DNA of 11,310 nucleotides from an uncultured Novosphingobium sp. (GTDB taxonomy: Bacteria > Pseudomonadota > Alphaproteobacteria > Sphingomonadales > Sphingomonadaceae). The stretch lies in NCBI GenBank assembly GCA_937897535.1, contig CALCQB010000125.1, forward strand, positions 1-11,310, written 5' to 3'. Below, piece after piece: positions 7,615-11,310 of the stretch. Below the pieces are notes generated by a model. It saw only the letters and a list, made by a program, of their open reading frames with translations, did not search any database and was not told where the DNA came from. A program made the position numbers and the translations under genes. Position 1 is the stretch's first letter; each line of letters starts with the position of its first letter.

Positions 7615-7735
7615 GCCCACTTTGGTGGGCAACAGCCTGGTAGCCGGACTGCGTGTCCGGCTTGGGACGGCGCTCCGGTTCGGCGCGCCAGCTGCAGGCC
7701 CCACAGCGTTGGGCGGGATCGAACCCGCCAGTGGG
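7615..7735 (+). promoter_or_regulatory. Structured 5' leader with four consecutive stem-loops
   Basis: Just after the predicted start site lie: GCCCAC-TTTG-GTGGGC (7615-7630); AGCCGGAC-TGCGT-GTCCGGCT (7642-7662), a perfect 8-bp stem; GGCGC/GCGCC with an inner CCG/CGG (7669-7689); and a CCCAC/GTGGG outer stem enclosing GGCGGG-ATCGAA-CCCGCC (7700-7735). The 5' arm of the first stem could also pair with GTGGG at 7731-7735, which would give mutually exclusive folds. None carries a U-tract. No known riboswitch class was recognised. The leader continues unstructured to the strong GGAGGAGGA ribosome site at 7782-7790. Confidence 0.5.
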
Positions 7736-7795
7736 TGCGGGCGATGCAGCGAATACCGGTCATTTCCCGTGCTCTGAATCTGGAGGAGGAATCCG

Positions 7796-8794
7796 GTGAC
7801 CGACTACGTCCGCAATGCCTGGTACATGGCCGCCTGGGCCGAAGAAATTCCCGAAGGCAGATTTCTGGCCCGTACCCTGCTGGACCGCAAATGGCTGCTG
7901 TGGCGCGAGCGCGATGGCGGCTGGGCGATGATCGAGGATCGCTGTCCGCACCGCTTCGTGCCGCTCAGCCGGGGGACTTTCCACGATGGCCGGATTGCCT
8001 GCGGTTATCACGGACTGACCTTCGATGGCACCGGCGCCTGCGTCCATAACCCGTTCGGCGGCGAACTGCCGCCGACCGCGCGGGTCGCGACCTGGCCGTT
8101 ATTTGAGGCGCATGGCGGGTTGTGGTTCTGGCCGGGCGATCCGGCCAGGGCCGACCCAGCCATGATCCCGGACTTCACCTTCATCGACGCCGGAACGCCG
8201 ATTGCGCGGGCGCAATATACGATGGCGGTCAACTATCAGCTGATCGCCGACAACCTGCTCGACCTCAGCCACGCCGAATTCCTGCACGTCGAAAGCTTCG
8301 GCACCAACGGCTCGCTGTTCAGCCATGGCACGCAAACCGTGTCGCAGGACCCGGTCGGCGCGGTGTGGAACAAGTGGGACATGGCCGATGCTCCGCCGCC
8401 CGGCTGGGCCGCAGCCATGGTGGGTGAGGGCGGGACGGTCGACCAGGCCCTGCACATCCGCTGGCACGCCCCGGCCAATCTGGCCCTGTTCATCGAAATG
8501 CGCCGGTCGGGTGAGGCGGAACCGCTGGTCCCGCCGATGGCCAACCCGCACATCCTGACGCCCGAGACCGCGAAATCGACCCACTACTTCTTCACCCACG
8601 CCCCCGGCGCAGCCGAGGCGGCGCAAGCACGGCGGGTGTTCCTTGAAGAGGACGAACCAATGATCACCGCCCAGGCCGAGGCGATGGGCGAGGCCGAATT
8701 CTGGGAGCTCAAACCGCTGATCCTGGCCAGCGACAAGGCCGCGATCCTGGCGCGGCGACGGTTGATGCAGTTGCGAAACGCCGAAGCTTCCTGA
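7796..8794 (+). CDS. Rieske non-heme iron oxygenase, VanA-like aromatic monooxygenase/O-demethylase
   Basis: A 332-aa cytoplasmic oxygenase starting at GTG 7796, fixed by the strong GGAGGAGGA five bases upstream. The Rieske [2Fe-2S] ligands are C50-x-H52 (CPHR) and C69-x2-H72 (CGYHG). The catalytic domain shows N153-x2-D156-x2-H159-x4-H164 (DNLLDLSHAEFLH), the spacing seen in dicamba monooxygenase and VanA; H159 and H164 are the iron ligands and D156 the bridging aspartate. Asp286 in FLEEDEPMI is the probable third iron ligand. The short length and lack of a beta subunit fit the homotrimeric VanA group, which hydroxylates or O-demethylates aromatic compounds with electrons from a separate FMN/ferredoxin reductase. 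No such reductase is in the window. Substrate is unknown; a methoxylated aglycone released by this locus is an attractive guess. Confidence 0.9.
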   Translation: MTDYVRNAWYMAAWAEEIPEGRFLARTLLDRKWLLWRERDGGWAMIEDRCPHRFVPLSRGTFHDGRIACGYHGLTFDGTGACVHNPFGGELPPTARVATWPLFEAHGGLWFWPGDPARADPAMIPDFTFIDAGTPIARAQYTMAVNYQLIADNLLDLSHAEFLHVESFGTNGSLFSHGTQTVSQDPVGAVWNKWDMADAPPPGWAAAMVGEGGTVDQALHIRWHAPANLALFIEMRRSGEAEPLVPPMANPHILTPETAKSTHYFFTHAPGAAEAAQARRVFLEEDEPMITAQAEAMGEAEFWELKPLILASDKAAILARRRLMQLRNAEAS

Positions 8795-8800
8795 AACGCA

Positions 8801-8828
8801 AAGGGCCGCCGGTTTCCCGGCTGCCCTT
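8801..8828. terminator. Bidirectional hairpin between convergent genes
   Basis: AAGGGC (8801-8806) pairs with GCCCTT (8823-8828), and an inner CCGG-TTTC-CCGG continues the stem across a 2x2 internal loop. It lies in the 55-base gap between the stops of the converging Rieske and CGD-beta genes. There is no convincing T-tract on either strand, so its efficiency as an intrinsic terminator is uncertain. Confidence 0.55.
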
Positions 8829-8849
8829 CCGTAACCAGTCCGGTCAGGC

Positions 8850-9227
8850 TCAGGCCGCCAGTGCCAGCTCCTTCACGCACCTGGTCGTCGGCACGAACGG
8901 CAGGTAGCTGATCCGGTTGCGCACCGCGAACTCGAGCGTGTGCTTGCCGGGGGCCAGACCGCCGGCCTTCAGCGCGGTGATCGTGGCCTTCTCGCCGAAG
9001 TTCCAACGATCGTCGTAAACCGTTTCCATCTGGTCGAGCGTGTAGGTCTTGCCGCGTACCGAAAAGCGCACGTCCTCACGCGGGATCGCTTCGCCATCGA
9101 CGGTGATCTGCAGATCCTCGACCATCGACAGGCCAAGCCCGCGGTAATAGGGCAAGCGGCCCAGGAAGGCGAAACCGCCGTCAACGTTGGCGAGGCTGTC
9201 CTCGACGATCATCAATTTGTCCATCAT
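8850..9227 (-). CDS. C-glycoside deglycosidase beta subunit (DUF6379 family)
   Basis: A 125-aa small beta-rich protein. Recognisable family features are the N-terminal NVDGGFAFLGRLPYYRGLGLSM segment split over residues 14-35, VDGEAIPREDVRFSVRGKTYT in the middle, the DRWNFGEKA turn, and a C-terminal strand pair (GKHTLEFAVRNRISYLP). In characterised C-glycoside deglycosidases (DgpB-DgpC, CarB-CarC, DfgAB types) a protein of this size forms the structural partner of a metal-dependent TIM-barrel subunit and helps shape the active site. It follows the alpha-subunit gene after 15 bases with AAGGAG 10 bases before the first of two adjacent ATGs, so it is surely co-transcribed. Identification is by recall of the family, not a search. 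Confidence 0.82.
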   Translation of the reverse strand: MMDKLMIVEDSLANVDGGFAFLGRLPYYRGLGLSMVEDLQITVDGEAIPREDVRFSVRGKTYTLDQMETVYDDRWNFGEKATITALKAGGLAPGKHTLEFAVRNRISYLPFVPTTRCVKELALAA

Positions 9228-9242
9228 GGCTCTGGTACTCCT

Positions 9243-10265
9243 TCAGGCCGCGATGGGCGTTTTGAGGGCGGGGACGGTGGTCTCCCCAATCAGCCTGGCC
9301 AGCATCACCTGCTGGCGGCGGACCTGTTCGACCGAGTCCGGCTCTTCGGCGTCTTCGATCCAGCGGTTGCCTTCGTATTCCGAGCAGATGTAACCCGAAT
9401 AGCCGCCCTGATCGAGCACCGCGATGATCTCGTCATAGGGGATGCTCGGCTCGACATAGTCCGCGGTCATTTCATAGAACTTGCCGTGGATGTTGTGGAT
9501 CATCGGCATGTAATCGAGCATCCGCTTCGGCTCGAACGCGGCGTTGTGGCGCAGCGTTTCGGCCATGCCGAGCGCCGGGCCGGTGCCGCCCATCTGCTGG
9601 ACTTCGAGCAGCACGTATTCGCTGAGCACGCGGTCTTCATAGGCCTTTTCGATGTAGTCGGCGATCCGGTCGGGCACGCCCATCCGGCGGAACTTGGCCG
9701 ACCAGCACGGCGGGAACTTCTTGAGGAACATCCCCATGTCGGGAAGGAAGCCCAGCGCGGGCGAGCCCGACTTGGCGAAGGCTTCCGCGATGCGGATGAT
9801 CCACGGGTGATCGAAGTGCAGCGGGGCGTGAACCTCGGTCAGCAGCTTGATGCCCTTTTCCTCGGCATAGGGCGCGGCGGCGACCAGCACGTTCGGGTCG
9901 ATCGACACCAGCGAGCGGATGAACGGCGTGCCCAGCGCGGCACCGAAATCGATGTCCTTGCGGACGCTCGCCACCTGCTCCTCGAACGGCATCGGCCGGT
10001 CCTTGTAGCGCTTGTAATCGAGCATGTAGTCGTGGCTGACCGGCACGCAATCGTACTTGGCGATCAGCGCGTGCCAGTTGGCAATGTCGGCCTCGGCCAC
10101 GCCGACTTCGGGCCAGCCCCAGAAGCTCTGCTCACCGATTACCTCGATCCCGCGCGCACCGAGTTCGGCGCAAGTGCGGATGCAGTCTTCCAGGTTCATC
10201 TTGCCCTGAAAGGTTTCGTTCTGGAAGGAATAGAGGCTGACGCCCCGTTTGATCTGACTGGTCAT
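9243..10265 (-). CDS. C-glycoside deglycosidase alpha subunit (sugar isomerase/AP-endonuclease-2-like TIM barrel)
   Basis: A 340-aa cytoplasmic protein of the sugar phosphate isomerase/epimerase superfamily. Expected metal ligands are visible in order: E144 in TEVHAP, D176 in LPDMGMF, H257 or H260 in IHNIHGKF, and E297 or E299 in ICSEYEG. H146, two residues after E144, corresponds to the proposed catalytic base of C-glycoside deglycosidases. These enzymes act on 3-oxo-glycosides: deprotonation at C2 and beta-elimination break the C-C (or C-O) bond, releasing the aglycone and a 1,5-anhydro-enone sugar. The adjacent beta-subunit gene makes this much more likely than a generic isomerase. ATG 10265 has GGAGAGG just upstream. 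The operon promoter (10352-10380) carries the shared operator. Reaction type is known for the family; the actual glycoside is not known. Confidence 0.83.
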   Translation of the reverse strand: MTSQIKRGVSLYSFQNETFQGKMNLEDCIRTCAELGARGIEVIGEQSFWGWPEVGVAEADIANWHALIAKYDCVPVSHDYMLDYKRYKDRPMPFEEQVASVRKDIDFGAALGTPFIRSLVSIDPNVLVAAAPYAEEKGIKLLTEVHAPLHFDHPWIIRIAEAFAKSGSPALGFLPDMGMFLKKFPPCWSAKFRRMGVPDRIADYIEKAYEDRVLSEYVLLEVQQMGGTGPALGMAETLRHNAAFEPKRMLDYMPMIHNIHGKFYEMTADYVEPSIPYDEIIAVLDQGGYSGYICSEYEGNRWIEDAEEPDSVEQVRRQQVMLARLIGETTVPALKTPIAA

Positions 10266-10339
10266 GACCTCTCCATCGTTGGTCTGATTGCGGCATTGGC
10301 GGACCCCGGCGCAAGGCCGACTCCCTGGGGTCGAAACCC

Positions 10340-10363
10340 TAATTAGAATGTATATTCGTATAA
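10340..10363. promoter_or_regulatory. Shared operator motif, copy C (CGD operon promoter)
   Basis: The site begins TAATTAGAAT and its 18-base core TTAGAATGTATATTCGTA (10343-10360) is a partial dyad (5 of 8 positions). It overlaps the predicted -10 and start region of the CGD promoter. It shares ATTAGAAT with copy A exactly. Confidence 0.6.
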
Positions 10364-10380
10364 ATCGGGGGGCAGGTCAA
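10352..10380 (-). promoter_or_regulatory. Candidate promoter of the CGD alpha-beta operon
   Basis: Minus-strand TTGACC (10380-10375; 5/6), a 17-base spacer and GAATAT (10357-10352; weak -10). The AT-rich -10 region sits in operator copy C. Transcription would start near 10345, about 80 bases before the alpha-subunit ATG. A TATACA slightly further downstream is an alternative -10 with a longer spacer. Confidence 0.45.
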
Positions 10381-10406
10381 GCCCCAAGATTCGGTAGATT
10401 CGGGGC
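10381..10406. repeat. Tandem 9-bp repeat inside an inverted repeat, between divergent promoters
   Basis: GCCCC (10381-10385) and GGGGC (10402-10406) flank two direct copies of AGATTCGG (10387-10394 and 10396-10403). The element lies between the -35 hexamers of the CGD promoter and the DoxX promoter, a natural position for an activator shared by both, though chance cannot be excluded. Confidence 0.4.
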
Positions 10407-10418
10407 TATTCACCGGCG

Positions 10419-10446
10419 TTGACAAAATTAGAACGACCGTTATTGT
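10419..10446 (+). promoter_or_regulatory. Candidate promoter of the DoxX/isomerase operon
   Basis: A perfect TTGACA (10419-10424), a 16-base spacer and TATTGT (10441-10446; 4/6). Operator copy D fills the spacer and -10. Start would be near 10453, about 28 bases before the ATG at 10481, with GGGAGAG as ribosome site. Confidence 0.55.
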
Positions 10447-10448
10447 TA
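10425..10448. promoter_or_regulatory. Shared operator motif, copy D (DoxX/isomerase promoter)
   Basis: The site begins AAATTAGAAC; the core TTAGAACGACCGTTATTG (10428-10445) has a perfect inner dyad AACG-N2-CGTT. It lies between -35 and -10, the classic place for repression. It matches copy A at the first nine bases. Confidence 0.62.
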
Positions 10449-10480
10449 GCCGTGACGACTGACCGGGAGAGAATCGCCGA

Positions 10481-10864
10481 ATGCCATCCGCTGTGTGCCG
10501 CGCGCTTATCGCGGTGCTCTGTACCGGCCTTGCGGCATTCTTCGGCTTCGTCGGTTGGAACAAGGCGTTTGCGCCGCTGGAAGACCTGGCCCGCTACCAC
10601 GCCTGGACCGTATACCTGCCCGAGTGGCTCGGCTGCGCGGTCGGGTGGAGCGAGCTGGCACTCGCGCTCGGCCTGCTTGCGGTTCTGATCGGCAAACCCC
10701 GCTACGCCCGCATCGCCGCGCTGCTGTTGATCGCCAACCAGCTCGCCGCCGCACTGGTCCACCTCACCCACGGCGAGGCCTCGGCCCTCCCGCAAAACGC
10801 GGTGCTGATCGCACTGCTCGCTTTCACCGCCCGGGCCGCGCGCCCGGCACCTCATCAGGATTGA
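10481..10864 (+). CDS. DoxX-like small integral membrane protein
   Basis: A 127-aa protein with four predicted membrane helices: about 7-24, 47-69, 76-95 and 101-118. The F-x-G-x-x-K-type segment FFGFVGWNKAF near residue 20-30 and overall size fit DoxX-family/DoxX-like proteins. The family is widespread; a few members associate with quinone-linked or thiosulfate oxidation, but most have no known function. Its start codon is preceded by GGGAGAG. The next gene begins four bases after its stop, so the two are co-translated. Here it might link sugar oxidation or the Rieske enzyme to the membrane electron pool, but nothing in the sequence shows that. Confidence 0.75.
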   Translation: MPSAVCRALIAVLCTGLAAFFGFVGWNKAFAPLEDLARYHAWTVYLPEWLGCAVGWSELALALGLLAVLIGKPRYARIAALLLIANQLAAALVHLTHGEASALPQNAVLIALLAFTARAARPAPHQD

Positions 10865-10868
10865 ACCC

Positions 10869-11111
10869 ATGCCTTTCGAACTCAGCGTCAACCTTGAATA
10901 CATGTTCCACGAAGCCGGCGAACGGCTGGAAGACCGCATGGCCGCCGCCGCCGCTGCCGGTTTCCGCAAGGTCGAGATCTTCACCACCGCCAACCGCGAC
11001 GTGGCCTCGCTCAAGGCCGCGCTGGCCGAAACCGGGTGCGAGCTCTACGCCACCGTCACCGATCCGCGCATCCAGCTGGTGATCGAAGCCCAGCACGACG
11101 CCTTTCGCGGG
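10869..11111 (+). pseudogene. Hydroxypyruvate-isomerase-like sugar isomerase, truncated at a sequence junction
   Basis: The first 80 or so residues read as a good hydroxypyruvate isomerase (Hyi)-type TIM barrel start: LSVNLEYMFHEAG, then GFRKVEIFTT at the first strand-helix repeat, the aldolase-like D-V-A-S-L-K-A-A-L-A-E-T-G-C helix and VTDPRIQLV. After AQHDAFRG (about 11,111) family resemblance stops. The frame stays open to the window edge but gives a glycine/arginine/aspartate-rich sequence unlike the family, while the opposite strand becomes convincingly coding. Normal family length is about 260 aa, so about two thirds is missing. Co-transcribed with DoxX under operator D. An intact copy would be a candidate for converting the keto-sugar product of the CGD pathway (inference). 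Whether the break is biological or an assembly error is open. Confidence 0.6.
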
Positions 11112-11310
11112 CTTGATGGCGAGGGTCTTGGGATCGACCGGCGGTTTTTCTCCGACGGGGCCTGCGGCCACGATTCGCTCAATGCGGAAGGTTTGGGCGG
11201 TCGGCGCTTTGGTCCCGAAGATCAGGACCGACTTGATCGCCGAGGACTTGAGTTTCGCCTTGGCGGCGTAGTCGAGATAAACCGGGATCGGGCGGCTTTC
11301 TCCCGGTGGA
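11089..11310 (-). CDS. Fragment of an extracellular-type carbohydrate enzyme, 3' end cut at the junction
   Basis: On the minus strand, from the window edge down to about 11,089, an open frame reads about 74 residues with strongly G/C-ending codons: RPIPVYLDYAAKAKLKSS, then a strand SVLIFGTKAP, then QTFRIERIVAAGPVGEKPP and VDPKTLAIKPAKGVVLG. The pattern (beta-sandwich strand pair followed by an R-I-x-x-I-x-A-x-G linker and a V-D-P-K segment) resembles the N-terminal carbohydrate-binding region of agarase-like glycoside hydrolases; that family call is tentative. Neither its start nor its end is in the window. Left of about 11,089 the frame runs antisense through the isomerase and loses sense, so its C-terminal part is missing here. 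Confidence 0.45.

Noticed and set aside
7631..7735. tRNA-like elements: AGCCTGGTAGC resembling a D-arm, a stem with 7-base loop containing GCG, and GGGTTCGATCCC on the minus strand resembling a T-arm
   Set aside because: The pieces are on different strands, the T-loop has only six bases, there is no D-stem of correct length, no acceptor stem and no CCA, so no cloverleaf can be built.
8940..10346. Long plus-strand open frame (468 codons) opposite the CGD genes
   Set aside because: It is antisense to two well-recognised genes, is rich in Asp/His/Arg/Gly as expected for a shadow frame in GC-rich DNA, and shows no family features.
1..11310. Insertion sequences, CRISPR arrays, prophage or toxin-antitoxin genes
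   Set aside because: No transposase, integrase, terminal inverted repeats, regularly spaced repeats or small toxin-like genes were seen on either strand.

Overview
This 11.3 kb window is bacterial, GC-rich and densely coded. Strongly G/C-ending codons, Alphaproteobacterial-type signal peptides, and GH3, Rieske and GPH-transporter proteins of familiar type suggest a sphingomonad (Novosphingobium/Sphingomonas-like). That placement is an inference from protein character, not a computed result. The window reads as one accessory catabolic locus for plant-type aryl glycosides.

Layout. Minus strand, 1-4330: an MFS permease (4330-3116), a TetR-type repressor (2998-2324), then an operon of a GPH/MelB-like glycoside:cation symporter (2243-789), a SnoaL-like lipoprotein (792-349) and the N-terminal part of a secreted alpha/beta-hydrolase esterase (334 to the window edge). 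Plus strand, 4432-8794: a Gfo/Idh/MocA sugar dehydrogenase, a secreted GH3 glycosidase, and, from its own promoter and a hairpin-rich leader, a VanA-like Rieske oxygenase. Minus strand, 10265-8850: a two-gene operon for the alpha and beta subunits of a C-glycoside deglycosidase (CGD). Plus strand, 10481 to the right edge: a DoxX-like membrane protein and the start of a hydroxypyruvate-isomerase-like protein.

Proposed joint role (inference). Glycosides are trimmed in the periplasm by the esterase and GH3, and intact C- or O-glucosides enter through one of the two permeases. The Gfo/Idh/MocA enzyme oxidises the sugar at C3, and the CGD alpha-beta complex releases the aglycone by beta-elimination from the 3-oxo-glycoside. 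The Rieske oxygenase would then demethylate or hydroxylate the aromatic aglycone. The hydroxypyruvate-isomerase-like protein may process the released keto-sugar. The CGD assignment rests on the diagnostic pair of a metal-site TIM-barrel subunit and a small DUF6379-type subunit, next to a matching 3-dehydrogenase candidate.

Regulation. Four intergenic sites (2285-2308, 4389-4412, 10340-10363, 10425-10448) carry one motif, AAATTAGAAY followed five bases later by TT. Each overlaps the -10 or spacer of a sigma-70-like promoter. This points to a local regulon, most simply under the TetR protein encoded here. A weaker related dyad lies in the Rieske promoter.

Anomaly. Near 11,090-11,111 coding sense flips from plus (isomerase) to minus (a different, carbohydrate-enzyme-like protein), with both genes cut. 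This is either a real rearrangement or a chimeric join in the assembly.
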